Assembly (NCBI GenBank): GCA_949752735.1
Contig: OX457037.1
Span: 37,640,096-37,704,095 of the forward strand
Reading direction: 5' to 3'
DNA: 64,000 nt
Source of the DNA: Lumbricus terrestris
Taxonomy: Eukaryota > Annelida > Clitellata > Crassiclitellata > Lumbricidae
The position numbers and the translations under genes are program-made. This document shows, piece after piece, positions 11,757 through 23,014 of this stretch (position 1 is its first letter; each line of letters opens with the position of its first letter). Under the pieces are notes generated by a model. That model had not been told where the DNA came from and ran no database searches. It saw only the letters and a list, made by a program, of their open reading frames with translations.

Positions 11757-14700
11757 TCAATTATCAAGGCACAAGCCAATCTTATCGCTTAAGTTACATA
11801 GCCTGTCCCTTGCTAGTGGCTTGGTCATAATGTCTGCTAACATTAGATCACTAGGGCAATACTCCAGGTTAATAATTCCACGAAACTGCAAGTCTCGAAG
11901 ATGGTGATGTCGAACATCTATATGCTTGGTCCTTGCACTGATTTTCTCGTTGCTTGCAATTTTGATACATCCTTGATTGTCCTCATACAGAGTAGTTGGT
12001 TCAATGCATGGTACATGAAGATCAAACAGCAACTGTCTCAACCAAATCAATTCTTGGCTTGCCAAAGAAGCAGCAATATATTCTGCTTCTGTAGATGATA
12101 GGGCTACGGATATTTGCTTCTTCGATATCCATGAAATTGCTCCTTCACCGAGCTTAAACAAGTACCCACTTGTTGACTTGCGATCAGATCTGTCGCCTGC
12201 CCAGTCTGCATCAACATATCCAATCAGTTTTAGATCTCCAACAGTTTCAAGCTTTAACTTCAAGTTAATTGTTCCCTTCAGATATCTGATAACTCTCTTT
12301 ACTGCAGTCCAATCACACTGACGTGGTGTATTGACTTTCCGACATAGAATAGAAACTGCGGCTGCAATATCTGGTCTTGTTGTAGTAGCTATGTATAACA
12401 AAGCCCCCACTGCTTGTCGATATTGTTCATTTGAACCGAGCAAATTTTCTTCTTCTGTTATGTTTAAATAATCCGCAGACATTGGTGTTGCACACACGTT
12501 TGCATCCTTTAAACCATACTCAGAAATGATTTCCTGAATTTTGCTGATTTCAGAAATCAAGTAATTTCCTTGTTTGTCCTTTTCAATTTGAATTCCCAGG
12601 TATAAACTGACTTCACCTAAATCCTTGATTTCAAATTGTTGACTTAACATGTTTGCTGTTTTCCTGATCATTTCTGCATTTCCACAGATCAGCAGATCAT
12701 CAACATATAATAATATGTAAACAATCACATTGTCACACTTCTTTGTGTACAGACACAAATCAGCTTCACTTTGCTGGAATCCATCTGATTTCAAAATAGA
12801 GTCTATTTTCTGATTCCAACTTCTGGCCGATTGTTTAAGTCCGTAAATTGCTTTCTTTATTTTGCAAACTTTTTGCTCTTGACCGATTTCTGTAAATCCT
12901 TGTGGTTGATTCATGTACAGTTCTTCTTTGATTTCCCCATTAAGAAAAGCTGTTTTGACATCAAAATGATTCACCTTCAAATTCTTTGATGCAGCAACTG
13001 TTAACAATGTTCTCAATGTTGTATGTCTGGCTACTGGTGCAAATGTATCTTCATAATCCTCACCAAATTTCTGTGAGAAACCTTTAGCTACAAGGCGTGC
13101 TTTATGTCTCACATTTCCTTCGGCATCGTGTTTCAACTTAAACACCCATTTGCAGTCTATTGCCTTCTTTTCTGCTGGAAGATCACACAATATCCAAGTC
13201 TTATTCTCCTTGTGTGAATTCATCTCTTCTTCTGCTGCTCTAATCCAGTTTTTCTGTTCATTTTCTGGTAACATCTTCATCTCATTCCATGATGAAGGTT
13301 CCTTTCTAATTTCATTTTGAACCATTAATGAAAGTCTTTCTGCTGGTATGCCTTTGTTACTTCTGGTTGATCTTCTGGGTTGATCGATATTTTCATCTGT
13401 TATTTCAGCGTCAGCTGTTTCAGTTTTGTCATCTTCTTTGACTTGATTGTTATTATTTTCTAGAGGCATCTGTGTTTTCGCTTCTTTTTCAATTTTAACA
13501 GGTTCTGATTTTTCTGTGTTCTCTGGATTCATTATTACCTCTGTAATTGTCATTCCATTATTTGAATCTGATTCATCAAATGTCACACTGCGACTGATAA
13601 TTATTCTGTTTGTATCCGTCAGCAGCAACCTGTATCCCTTTGATTGTTCACTGTATCCTACTAGGATTGCTTCGATTGCTCGATCATCGAATTTAGTTCT
13701 CTTCTCTTTTGGAATGTATGCATATGCCTTGCATCCAAATATTCTGATATGTGAAAGGTCTGGCTTTTCTCCATTCCACAGTTCAAAAGGAGTTTTATCT
13801 GTTGCCTTTGTTGGCAGTCTGTTTTGTAAGTACACTGCTGTCATAACTGCTTCTCCCCAGTATTTCAGCGGTAATGCTGCATCGAGCAGCATACATTTCG
13901 CCATTTCGATTATTGATCGATTCTTCCTTTCAGCTACTCCATTCTGCGATGGTGAGTATGGCACACTTGTTTGAAGTCGAATTCCTTCTTGCTTCAGATA
14001 GTTTTTCAGCTTATCTCCAGTATATTCACCACCATTATCCGATCTTAGGATTTTCGGTTTTCTTTGAAACTGATTACTGACTTCTGCAATGAATTCTTGA
14101 AATTTCCCAAATACTTCATCCTTCCTTTTGATAAGATAGCATTTTGTATATCGTGAGAAATCATCGATAAATGTCACAAGATATTTGCTTCCTCCTGATG
14201 ACATTGTTTTCATTGGACCACAAACATCACTGTGGATCAAGTCCAATGGATGTTCTGTGCGATGTGTACTGGCTTCAGGATATGGTTTCTGTGTAGCTTT
14301 ACCTTTTATGCAATGTTCACATTTTATCTTTACATTACAACCTTTGATTTGGATTCCTGTAGCAATTCCTTGCTTGTTAATATCTTTAACAGCATTTGGA
14401 TCTCTATGTCCTAAACGTCTGTGCCACATGTGAATACAATTTTCATGTTTAGTTTCAAACTTGACCATGTTCGCAACTTCAGGAATGTTCTTACATGACA
14501 ACTTGTATAAATTGTTTTCAGATTTCCCGACAGCCAACAACTTTCCGTTGTATTTTATTGAACACTGGTTACCTGAAAATTCAATTTTCTTTCCTTTGCT
14601 TGCCAGTTGCTTCACTGATAACAAACTTCCTGTTAATCCTTGTGAATATAAAACGTTTGTGACTTTGATTTTATTCACTGTACCATCGTCTAAAATGCAT

Positions 14701-15722
14701 TCCAGAAAACCATTTCCAATTCCATCTGCAATTAGACATGTTCCATTAGCAATGTAAATTTTGTCAGATTTTGTTTGATCTAGTTCTTCAAAGAAATTCA
14801 GATTGTTTGTCATATGGGTTGTTGCTCCGGAGTCTATAAACCAGTCACTTGTTCTCTGACCAATGCCGATTGTAAAACTGCTGTGATTAGTGTCACCGTT
14901 GCCCAAATCACTCAATCTTTCTGTTACGACATTTTTCGCTTTGTGTTTTAATTTTGGCTGTTTATTTTCTTGCTCCATTCTTGCCTTCCATACTCTGCAG
15001 TCCCTTTTTAAATGGCCTGCCTTTTTACAAACAAAACAAGCTCTTGTTTCTTTGTCTTTGTGCTGATTATCATGACGATAGTTGGTGCGATTGCTAGGTC
15101 TAGTATTGCTTGAGTACATTGCTGATTCATCTTTTGCTTCTGTTGAGTCATTTTCTGAATCTTTCTTGCGCTTGTATGCATCAACAAGCTTGTTTTTAAC
15201 ATATTCTAGAGTAAGTTTATCTTCCTCTCTGGCTTCTAAAGCTGTTATTAATGTTTCGTACTCATCTGGTAGACCACAGAGCAACAGAGTCGCCACCTGT
15301 TGATCAGTTACTTCTTCACCAACACCACGCAATTGCTCAACGAGTTGCAGTGTTGCGCTTATGTATTCCTGCATGTTCCGATTATTCTGTAGCTTTATCT
15401 TATATAGCTTCTTACGCAGATACATCTTACTGCTTAAATTCGACCTTTCATGCACTTTCTGTAGCTCACGCCACATTTCCTTTGCACTGCTACAATTGCA
15501 AATGTGTATTAACTGGTTATCTTCAACTGATAGTGAGATTGTGCATTGCGCCTTTTCGTTCTTTCGTTGCCAACCGTCCGGAATTGGGTCAGGTGTGTCG
15601 TTATTCACAACTGTCCACAAATCGTCTTTAATAAGCAACATTTTTACCTTGAACTTCCAAACTTGATAATTGGCGCTGTTCAATTTCGTTACTGTGAACT
15701 TTGTTTCATTTGATTCCGCCAT
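11757..15722 (-). CDS. Copia gag-pol polyprotein
   Basis: A single uninterrupted 1321-aa polyprotein in canonical Copia order. The N-terminal Gag region (about 1-220) is followed by a CCHC zinc knuckle (CFVCKKAGHLKRDC, about 229-242). The aspartic protease has a DSGATTHM active site (about 296-303). The pre-integrase segment contains MWHRRLGH. The DDE integrase shows HSDVCGP, RSDNGGEY and the NGVAERKNR glutamate. The reverse transcriptase has the YVDD box, and RNase H carries the DADWAGD, STEAEY and EDNQG motifs. Pol order PR-IN-RT-RH distinguishes Copia from Gypsy. No frameshift or stop interrupts it. Gag and Pol share one frame as in Drosophila copia, where splicing sets the ratio; I did not identify splice sites here. 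The start at 15722 lies about 170 bp inside the 5' LTR. Confidence 0.97.
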   Translation of the reverse strand: MAESNETKFTVTKLNSANYQVWKFKVKMLLIKDDLWTVVNNDTPDPIPDGWQRKNEKAQCTISLSVEDNQLIHICNCSSAKEMWRELQKVHERSNLSSKMYLRKKLYKIKLQNNRNMQEYISATLQLVEQLRGVGEEVTDQQVATLLLCGLPDEYETLITALEAREEDKLTLEYVKNKLVDAYKRKKDSENDSTEAKDESAMYSSNTRPSNRTNYRHDNQHKDKETRACFVCKKAGHLKRDCRVWKARMEQENKQPKLKHKAKNVVTERLSDLGNGDTNHSSFTIGIGQRTSDWFIDSGATTHMTNNLNFFEELDQTKSDKIYIANGTCLIADGIGNGFLECILDDGTVNKIKVTNVLYSQGLTGSLLSVKQLASKGKKIEFSGNQCSIKYNGKLLAVGKSENNLYKLSCKNIPEVANMVKFETKHENCIHMWHRRLGHRDPNAVKDINKQGIATGIQIKGCNVKIKCEHCIKGKATQKPYPEASTHRTEHPLDLIHSDVCGPMKTMSSGGSKYLVTFIDDFSRYTKCYLIKRKDEVFGKFQEFIAEVSNQFQRKPKILRSDNGGEYTGDKLKNYLKQEGIRLQTSVPYSPSQNGVAERKNRSIIEMAKCMLLDAALPLKYWGEAVMTAVYLQNRLPTKATDKTPFELWNGEKPDLSHIRIFGCKAYAYIPKEKRTKFDDRAIEAILVGYSEQSKGYRLLLTDTNRIIISRSVTFDESDSNNGMTITEVIMNPENTEKSEPVKIEKEAKTQMPLENNNNQVKEDDKTETADAEITDENIDQPRRSTRSNKGIPAERLSLMVQNEIRKEPSSWNEMKMLPENEQKNWIRAAEEEMNSHKENKTWILCDLPAEKKAIDCKWVFKLKHDAEGNVRHKARLVAKGFSQKFGEDYEDTFAPVARHTTLRTLLTVAASKNLKVNHFDVKTAFLNGEIKEELYMNQPQGFTEIGQEQKVCKIKKAIYGLKQSARSWNQKIDSILKSDGFQQSEADLCLYTKKCDNVIVYILLYVDDLLICGNAEMIRKTANMLSQQFEIKDLGEVSLYLGIQIEKDKQGNYLISEISKIQEIISEYGLKDANVCATPMSADYLNITEEENLLGSNEQYRQAVGALLYIATTTRPDIAAAVSILCRKVNTPRQCDWTAVKRVIRYLKGTINLKLKLETVGDLKLIGYVDADWAGDRSDRKSTSGYLFKLGEGAISWISKKQISVALSSTEAEYIAASLASQELIWLRQLLFDLHVPCIEPTTLYEDNQGCIKIASNEKISARTKHIDVRHHHLRDLQFRGIINLEYCPSDLMLADIMTKPLARDRLCNLSDKIGLCLDN

Positions 15723-15894
15723 TTTCTGCTTCTTCTTTCACTCTCTGACTCACGCGACTTGTTAACGTTTTTACCAACGCTCGAACATAGGTTTACTATC
15801 GAATTGTTCCGATTTCTTTAAACCTACTAAGTCACTGTTCCGAGTCACTAACTTGTTACTAAACTTTTAAACATTATTTAGTAACTGGCCGGTA

Positions 15895-15909
15895 GCTGGG
15901 CCCATAACC
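15895..15909 (-). promoter_or_regulatory. Primer-binding site, initiator-tRNA-Met anticodon region
   Basis: Directly after the 5' LTR the minus strand reads GGTTATGGGCCCAGC. This is complementary to the anticodon stem-loop of metazoan initiator tRNA-Met, not to a tRNA 3' end. Drosophila copia uses the same half-tRNA priming, so the mechanism is conserved by inference. Confidence 0.9.
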
Positions 15910-16057
15910 TGATAGCAAAGTATAATTCCGAAAGAAGATAAATGAAACCATTCAATATGTCCACAACATGGCGAGAGTACGAAGAGGACGCCTAACATAG
16001 TCACATGACTAAGGGATCCTACAATAACTAATAGTACATACTGTCGTTATTCCAACA
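15910..16057 (-). repeat. 5' LTR of the Copia element
   Basis: 148 bp beginning TGTTGGAATA and ending in CA on the minus strand. Identical to the 3' LTR. Confidence 0.95.
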
Positions 16058-17880
16058 AGCTCAAACCCATGAAAAGACCAAATGCAATTTGAATTGTGAG
16101 ATAGGGTAATAATGCCTCAGGTTGAAAACATATTAGCCTAAATTTGAGATAAAAATTCGCATCTAAAATGGGTTTCTACTTTTCAATATTACACCATTTC
16201 CTTGTGCCCAGTAACCCCACGAACAATGACGGTAGAAAAAGAAATATTTCTGAGAAATCAGACCTCATTAAGAATATTAGATTATGCAGAATAAATTAAT
16301 TACGTAGGACACAGGTGAAACCACAAAACTTGTATATTCATCCCTATTATATACCATTACTGTTAGATTACAGTCTAAGAAAAATAAGCTTTTATTATCA
16401 ATCAAGACAACAAGGTAAAACAGGTAGCCTAGTATTTGTAAAGATATAAGATATGATAGATGTTATCTGTGATGTGGTGTGTTATACGGGTTTTCTTGCC
16501 TTTGAGGAATTTCTCTTGAAGTGGCGCTATATAAATGGATAATTATGATTACGATAACAGTATCATCATTATGTTTAAGTATGGACCAACTACAAGTAGT
16601 TGAATTGATTCCTGGTTTGAAGATTCCTGGTTGATTACAACCATATAGCTACTTTTGAGCATTAGAAGACTTGCTATTATAAGGGTGAAACTTTGATGGC
16701 GTTGTGCTAGTCCTAAATATGAATATTTTCTCTTACAACTTTTTGTGTGATGTTTCTGAGGAGAATGGAACCAAATGGCGCCTTGGAGGACATTCAATTC
16801 CAACTTTCATTTTTAACGACCATCCTATCCTCCACCTTCCTAAACGACATCCGTATTAACAGCTACTCTGGCCCTCTGGCTACTAGATTCGGACCTCTTT
16901 CTGACTACTCTTGGGAATAGGCTTCTGACTCAATGCAGAACATGTGAAACTGCTGGTGCCCTGCGATTGGCTTTCGAGTGGCGCTTTAGAAGCAGCTAGA
17001 GGAGCAATTGTCCCTTGCAAACGGACACCTTTTTCGTTCATTTAAGCTTAGTCATTCGTTCATTCTGTGGAATTATATGGCGCACCTTTAGGAAACTACT
17101 TTTTAACATAGATCTGCTTTTTGATTTTTAACAAATTTTTAAGGGAACTATTCATATTAAAAATTATACGCAAAATGAAACTGAGAAATTTGTATAACAA
17201 ACCTCTTTGAAACATATCCGTATTCCTAATTTCCATGCAGCATTGCATTTTCAACCTCTTGCTATTAAATTTTTTATCGTGACTACCGTAAAAAGTTTTG
17301 CCCCCCCTGCAAAAATTTCTGCGGGCGTCCATGTTAGGCATATGCGTTTGAAACTGTAAAGAGTGTGTTGTTCGATGTGTACAGGAAATCCTCCACCAGG
17401 CGAAGACTGCAGTAAGACTAGACAATGTCAGCCGGGTACGACATTGCCTTAATATAATATATTAACCAACCTTTATCTGCCAATATACGGATATTATCAT
17501 TGAATAACTTCTTTCGGTAACAAAAGTAATATATTGTAGGTTCATATAATAATTTTGTAATCGTATGCTGCCAAAGAGAGCTTTATCACAGGGTCTGGCT
17601 TTCTAAGCGCATCTCAAATCTGTCCTTTTAGCTGTGCTTGGGTTGGGAGTGCTTCTGCATAATCGCCTGATGTGGCGCTATATTACATTATCGTAATGAA
17701 TGAGAAAACAAAATAATGAAAAAATACTCAGTCATGTGACATCATTATAGTTACTCCTGTGAATAATGTTCACCTTGCGTTCGGGAAAAACTTACCTATT
17801 TACCTTGTTGAACTCGGTACGTGGTGGCAAAATGGCTGCACGCATTCCTACCATGCCTGTGTTTGGAGCGTCTCCGAGTA
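16058..17880. other. Intergenic or intronic, no gene seen
   Basis: AT-rich DNA without supported exons. GGCGCTATATAAATG-type words near 16513-16530 resemble 3' tails of LINE/SINE repeats. A half copy of the ATGGGCGCCCGC-end MITE is at about 17296-17335. Confidence 0.5.
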
Positions 17881-18589
17881 GCGATATACCATGGGCGCTA
17901 CATAAAGTATGGTTGGTTAAATGAATGATTTACAGCTGGTGGTGAGTCTTGTAACGGGAAACCGCCGGCTCACAAGCGCGGCTGATGAGAGAGGGGATGG
18001 CGAACTCTCCCACCAGGTGGCAAGGCTTGCGTGTCGCTCCAGATGGGCGCAAGTCCGGCCTCCGTCGTCTATCGAAGGGCTTAACAGTGCTCCCACTACC
18101 GTACGAAGACCCGAAGACACGATGTATTTTTAGACGATATATTGTCACCACTCCACACGTCACAGCAGGCAAACACGAGATACCAGCAACAATCGTACCC
18201 TGGCAGCGGACGGTCGTATCCCAAAATGGCGGCTCCCACAGCGATAGCTAACTTCGGGAGCGCCCCACTGCGACAAACGCAGGAACCACACGGCAGCGGC
18301 AGCGGCGTACTGCGGCGGCGGCAACGGCGAGCTCCGACGACCGATACACGGCGACGGCGACGGCAGCTCCCTCGGGCGACTGACAGCTGCAACGACGACC
18401 GCTCCTTCTCTACTGCGACGACGACGACCGGCGGCTGCAACGACTGCTGCTCACGACGACGACTGCACCTGCACTTCTCGGACGGACTGCGACGGACTGA
18501 CTCTCTCCAGGTGACGACTGAGCTCAATGACTTCCCTGTGACGACTGAGCTCATTCATGGAGACCACGCTCCTATATATACCCGACCGA
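17881..18589. other. GC- and CpG-rich block with TATA-like box
   Basis: A strong compositional change from the flanking AT-rich DNA. Overlapping ORFs occur on both strands, as expected from GC content, and none has a recognisable domain. A CTATATATA box lies at about 18571-18579 immediately before the CRE/NRF1 tandem array. It could be a CpG-island promoter or part of an unrecognised LTR. I cannot decide which. Confidence 0.4.
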
Positions 18590-18995
18590 GGGGACCGTGA
18601 CGTCAGAGGCCCGGACAGGGGGGACTTCTACGTCACAGGCCCGGACAGAGGGGACTTTGCCGGAGGAGGGAAGGGGACTACTACGTCAGAGGCCCGGACC
18701 GAGGTCTTTGGAGGCGAAGGAGGGGGGAAGGGGACTGCTACGTCAGAGGCCCGAACAGGGGGGGCTTCAGTTTACAAAATCCGCGCATGCGCACAAGAGG
18801 AAACCGTGACGTCAGAGGCCCGGACCGAGGTCTTTGGAGGCGAAGGAGGGGGAAGGGGACTGCTACGTCAGAGGCCCGGACCGAGGTCTTTAGCTTACAA
18901 GATCCGCGCATGCGCACAAGAGGAAATCGTGACGTCACAGGCCCGGACAGGGGGGACTTCTACGTCACAGGCCCGGACAGGGGACTTAGTGCGCA
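18590..18995. repeat. GC-rich tandem array with CRE and NRF1 motifs
   Basis: About ten copies of an ACGTCA(G/C)AGGCCCG core recur at variable spacing. Longer repeats include GACCGAGGTCTTTGGAGGCG and TCCGCGCATGCGCACAAGAGG. Several copies complete a TGACGTCA cAMP-response element. Two perfect GCGCATGCGC NRF1-type palindromes lie at 18783-18792 and 18906-18915. The long ORFs through the array are by-products of the repeat. Regulatory activity is inference. Confidence 0.7.
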
Positions 18996-19164
18996 CGTGC
19001 AAACGACGGCGCGATACGATCGCCTAATCGATGCCGGCGAGCGCGTAACAAGATCGCGGCGGCGACGACGGGGGAGAGGACCGCGGCAGCTGCACAGGCG
19101 AATTTCGCCACAGTCTTAATCGGAATTTTGACAATGAAACAAAGAGCATGTTATAGAATTGTTT

Positions 19165-19524
19165 GGATTTGCGTTTCAGAATATGGTACTGATAATATCG
19201 GTATTTACATCCAACGTGTTGTCAAGGCTCAGCTGTATACAAGATCTGACAAATGTTGTCCAAACAACCAGGTCTGTGGAGTTGTTGTAACCTTGCAATA
19301 CGGCAGCCGTTATTTGATACACGATGCTGTCTGTAATGATAACAAATTGAATATGGCTGTCGTTGCTGCATCGTGTATGACCAGCAATTGGAAGTTGATA
19401 TCAGAGAGAAGAATTCTTTTGTTCAATGTCGGGGCTTTCGTGCAAGCGGGAAATATTGCTCAAGTTGGTTCGACCGTCATCCCCTGCATTCTATCGTGCA
19501 ATGCCATGATGAGCCTTCACTAGA
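19165..19524 (+). CDS. Possible terminal exon of an unknown Cys-rich protein
   Basis: After a plausible acceptor (GCGTTTCAG at about 19171-19179) an open frame runs to a stop at 19521-19523. It contains a Cys pattern KCCPNNQVCGVV ... DAVCND ... AASCMT and alternating hydrophobic residues. A second overlapping frame (19343-19566, stop TAA) contains CRGFRASGKYCSSWF and QCHDEP and is equally plausible; the true frame is uncertain. I do not recognise the family. An NTR/C345C-like module was considered but not established. The 3' part is duplicated at 20592-20828. Confidence 0.3.
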
Positions 19525-19648
19525 ACCGGATCGACCAGAAGCGACAACATTCAGCAGTAGTGACTAACGCGACTCATTCAGCTTCGCTTAATAGATTCAT
19601 GACTTTTATGTGGGACTGGTGTATATCGAAATGAGACATGTAGCCTAT
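19411..19648. repeat. Left copy of a 240-bp duplication
   Basis: Matches 20592-20828 in the same orientation over about 240 bp with scattered substitutions. It covers the 3' part of the possible exon and its downstream flank. Confidence 0.9.
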
Positions 19649-20591
19649 TAGTTATCGCCGTGTCTACCCGAATAATTATCCTGTTGATTAAAGGAAAATC
19701 TATCCATTTGTAGCACAGATGTTACAAGCGAAACAGAGATAATTATCTTAATCTGAAAGTAGTCGGTTGTGGACTTGCTCAGCGGACTTGTTGCGGTGTA
19801 TTATGGAAACGATATCGAATGGTTAAAAATTGATTAGTTTGGTGTTTTGAGAAGCAGTTTCCGCTTAGACTCTTATTAACACAACTGTATAGATGAATTT
19901 TATGTATTTTCATGAACATTGTTAATTGCCAGCATTTATAGAAAACTCTCACTACTGCCTCTGAAACTCATTCTAGTAATTATCTTCGAAAAGTTCAGTG
20001 TTATATGGACGATAATTTATTGACACAAATACGTCACTGTCTTCTATCAGATATTTGCAGAGGCTAACGTTTGGAACGGTGTGCCTTGATCTATCCCTCT
20101 GGACATTTTTTTATAAGAATAACATTTTGATATGCTTCATTATCATTCTTTTTGAACAAGTTACTTGAATGCTTTTTTGTCCATCGTGTGTGTTAGTTAA
20201 TTCATGATAGCTATTTCTGTTAGTTAGGCTGCGTTAAATCTTTATGGTTATTGTAATATTGTGCCTAAATAAACCGATCGCAATGAATAACTCTGTATAA
20301 TTGTTAACAAATAGAAGGTTGAATTATTAGCGGTATATTCTATCTTAATTCTGGATTTTTTCTTTGGATACAACTAACAACGTTACTGATGCTTCCCTAA
20401 CCATGGTAATTATGACAGGATGCATACGCGGGAAATAAACTCATTGGTTTATTAATTGTTTGTTTATTATGGTGGAGTGGAAAAAAACGAAAATCAGATA
20501 ATCGAAAAGTTACAGCAACCAAAAGTTGCCCAATGACATGGGGTCAAGAAATGTGTAAAAAATTTCAAAAATATTGTCTTCAGCCCAACCA
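19649..20591. other. Non-coding, no gene seen
   Basis: AT-rich sequence between the two duplicate segments. AATAAA-like signals occur (for example near 20269), but no exon could be supported. Confidence 0.5.
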
Positions 20592-20828
20592 GAATTCATT
20601 CGTCCAATGTCGGGGCTTTCGTGCTAGCGGGAAATATTGATAAAGTTGGTTCGAATATCATCCCCTGCATTCAATCGTGCAATGCCATGATGAGCCTTCC
20701 CTAGAACCGGATCGACCAGAAACGACAACTTTCAGCAGTAGTGACTAACGCGACTCATTCAGCTTCGCTTAATAAATTCATGACTTTTATGTGGGACTAG
20801 TGTATATCGAAATGAAACATGTAGCCTA
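20592..20828. pseudogene. Right, degraded copy of the 240-bp duplication
   Basis: Same sequence as 19411-19648 but with a TGA stop replacing a sense codon after the GKY residues of the alternative frame, so this copy cannot encode that segment. It lacks the 5' part of the putative exon. Confidence 0.6.
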
Positions 20829-21259
20829 AGCTACTAACCAGAAGGCCAAAGTTACGAAAAATTGCATTTGTGAGAGAAAATTGCAGGTTTTCTTATGAAA
20901 TATTCTTAGCGCCCTACCAGAGGGCCAAAGTTACGAAAAATTAACCAAACTAATTCTGAAACGGGTCCAGAGACTCCAGATTCTGTTAACCCAAACTGAC
21001 GGAATTAAGTTCTTATCCATTATTGGACAAAAAGTCATTGACGCATATAAAGAAGCATTTATAGAATCATATAGCGACTGACTAACGGAGATTATTTTGG
21101 ATCTAATATTATTCGGCCATGACATCTATTCGTGTGCTATCCAAAATGGAGTTAGGCTCTAAAGATCGCAATTGAAATTGCCTGCTAGCTTTAAATGATT
21201 AAAGACCCGAAACGAATCAGCAATTTAGGATTGCCTGATATTTAACATCAATAGATCTA

Positions 21260-21849
21260 CAGGGTGCGCCAAAAAAAGACCCCCCTAGGTTTTTTGCCAA
21301 TATCTTGGCCAAAAGTAAGAATTTCCAAATTAAATTTTGCAGTCTTATAGACAATAATATTCATATTTACATACGATGGCCAGATTTCATCAAAATATTT
21401 CAAACACAACAAAAGTTGCACCACTTTTAGTGAGGTCACCCACCGTTTTTTGACGATTCAAAAACGCGACGCAACAAAAAGTAGGTTTTTGCCAATATTC
21501 TGGCCAAAAGTAAGAATTTCAAAATGAAATTTTTACAGGCTGATAGACAATTCATATTTACACATGATGACCGAAATTTCATTGAAATATTTAAAACTGA
21601 ACAAAAGTTATATCACTTTTAGTGAGGACACCCACCTTTTTTGACGTTTTTTGAATCATCCAAAAAACCGAGGGTGGTCTCACTAAAAGTGATATAACTT
21701 TTGTTCTGTTTTAAATATTTTGATGAAATTTCTGTCATCATGTGTAAATATGAATTGTCTATAAGCCTGTAAAATTTCATTTGGAAATTCTTACTTTTGG
21801 TAAAAATATTGGCAAAAAACCTAGGAAGGTCTTTTTTTGGCGCACCCTG
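21260..21849. mobile_element. Tc1/mariner-type MITE
   Basis: The termini are CAGGGTGCGCCAAAAAAAG and its inverse, bounded by TA dinucleotides at 21258-21259 and 21850-21851. The outer 180 bp form a long inverted repeat. A direct partial copy of the left arm is inserted at about 21485-21640, so the element is a composite of two direct arms and one inverted arm. No transposase is encoded. Confidence 0.85.
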
Positions 21850-21851
21850 TA

Positions 21852-22590
21852 TAGTAGACCTAACTATAATATTCCAGTTCTGACCCAGGGGCGGATTCAG
21901 ACTTGCGTACCTACTCACTCATTCACTGAAGGGTATACTATGAAGATCTATGACGACGAGGCGAAAAAATTCCAATGCTCGTATTGGAGTTTACAGAGAT
22001 GCAACGGCAAGAGCAGAAACCAATAAAGAGCACGGATGCATAAAAGAAAGTACATACATGTATAAAGTCAGTAGACCACACTTGAAATGTCTTTTTAATT
22101 GCAGAAATGCCGTATCCTAAATGCACTCTTGCCTCATGAGTTACATGCGTGATAGCGCAAGGCAAGTGGTGCTCTGAAAGTGGCGTGTGATTTAGATTAG
22201 TGTAAGCATCTTCTGATTTAGCCAAATGTCAATGGTGCACGCATACTCAATGGCAATTCTGCTCCGCATTGGTAAGCCTAATGTGATATGTTTCTCTGCA
22301 AGTGCTGTAGAAGTAGAGGTAGCCTGCAATAACCTTCAAGATTTTTAACACAGAAATAGGGAATGAGATAAAAAGGAGGAAAGAAACAAAAGAGAAAAAC
22401 GCCAACGCTCCGCTGTTCGTATATAAACACATAATTATAATTTATCTGTTTGTTGAAGCGAATTTCTAAGTCCGTCTTTTGATTTTGAATGTAGTCTACA
22501 CTGGTGTTCAGTTTTATTTTATTACAGTAAGACGATGAGATGGTTAAAGCGACCAGTACATGTGTCGTCCATTGCTATCTAACATACTCG
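21852..22590. other. Non-coding, no gene seen
   Basis: AT-rich DNA before the minisatellite, without supported features. Confidence 0.5.
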
Positions 22591-23008
22591 CCGATGTGGT
22601 CAGTTGGTGTGGTCAGTTGGTGTGGTCAGTGGATGGGGTCAGTGAATGTGGTCAGTAGATGTGGTCAGTAGATGTGGTCAGTGGATGTGGTCAGTTGGTG
22701 TGGTCAGAGAACGTGGTCAGTGGATGTGGTCAGTGGATGTGGTCAGTTGGCATGGTCAGTTGGTGTGGTCAGTTGGTGGGGTCAGTGGACGTGGTCAGTG
22801 GACATGGTCAGTGGACATGGTCAGTAGACGTGGTCAGTGGATGTGGTCATTGAACGTGGTCAGTGGATGTGGTCATTGAACGTGATCAGTGTATATGTTC
22901 AGTGGATGTGGTCAGTTGGTGTGGTCAGTGGATGTGGTCAGTGGATGTGGTCAGTGGATGTGGTCAGTGGATTTGGTCAGTTGGTGTGGTCAGTTGGTGT
23001 GGTCAGTT
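22591..23008. repeat. 12-bp-unit minisatellite (GTGGTCAGTGGA)n
   Basis: About 35 imperfect copies of a 12-base unit, GTGGTCAGTGGA/T or GTGGTCAGTTGG. The same repeat resumes at 39451-39486 on the other side of Polinton P1, so P1 inserted into it. Because 12 is a multiple of 3, the repeat produces artefactual ORFs on the plus strand, which are not called here. In the minus orientation it directly follows the stop codon of the receptor gene and may be its 3' UTR. Confidence 0.93.
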
Positions 23009-23014
23009 GGTATG

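Larger units (their letters stand above)
11573..16057 (-). mobile_element. Complete Ty1/Copia LTR retrotransposon
   Basis: The element is 4,485 bp with two 148-bp LTRs (11573-11720 and 15910-16057). I read the LTRs as identical base for base. They are flanked by a 5-bp target duplication AGCTC (11568-11572, 16058-16062). It is read on the minus strand: LTR starts TGTTGGAATA and ends CA, then PBS, a single gag-pol ORF, a G-rich polypurine tract (about 11721-11730) and the 3' LTR. Identical LTRs, intact ORF and intact duplication point to a very recent, possibly still active insertion. Confidence 0.97.

Noticed and set aside
13447..15666. Plus-strand ORFs inside the Copia element
   Set aside because: Antisense shadows of the intact minus-strand gag-pol gene.
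18096..19119. Overlapping long ORFs on both strands in the GC-rich block
   Set aside because: GC-rich tandem repeat DNA gives long ORFs by chance; no domains and arginine-rich low-complexity products in all frames.
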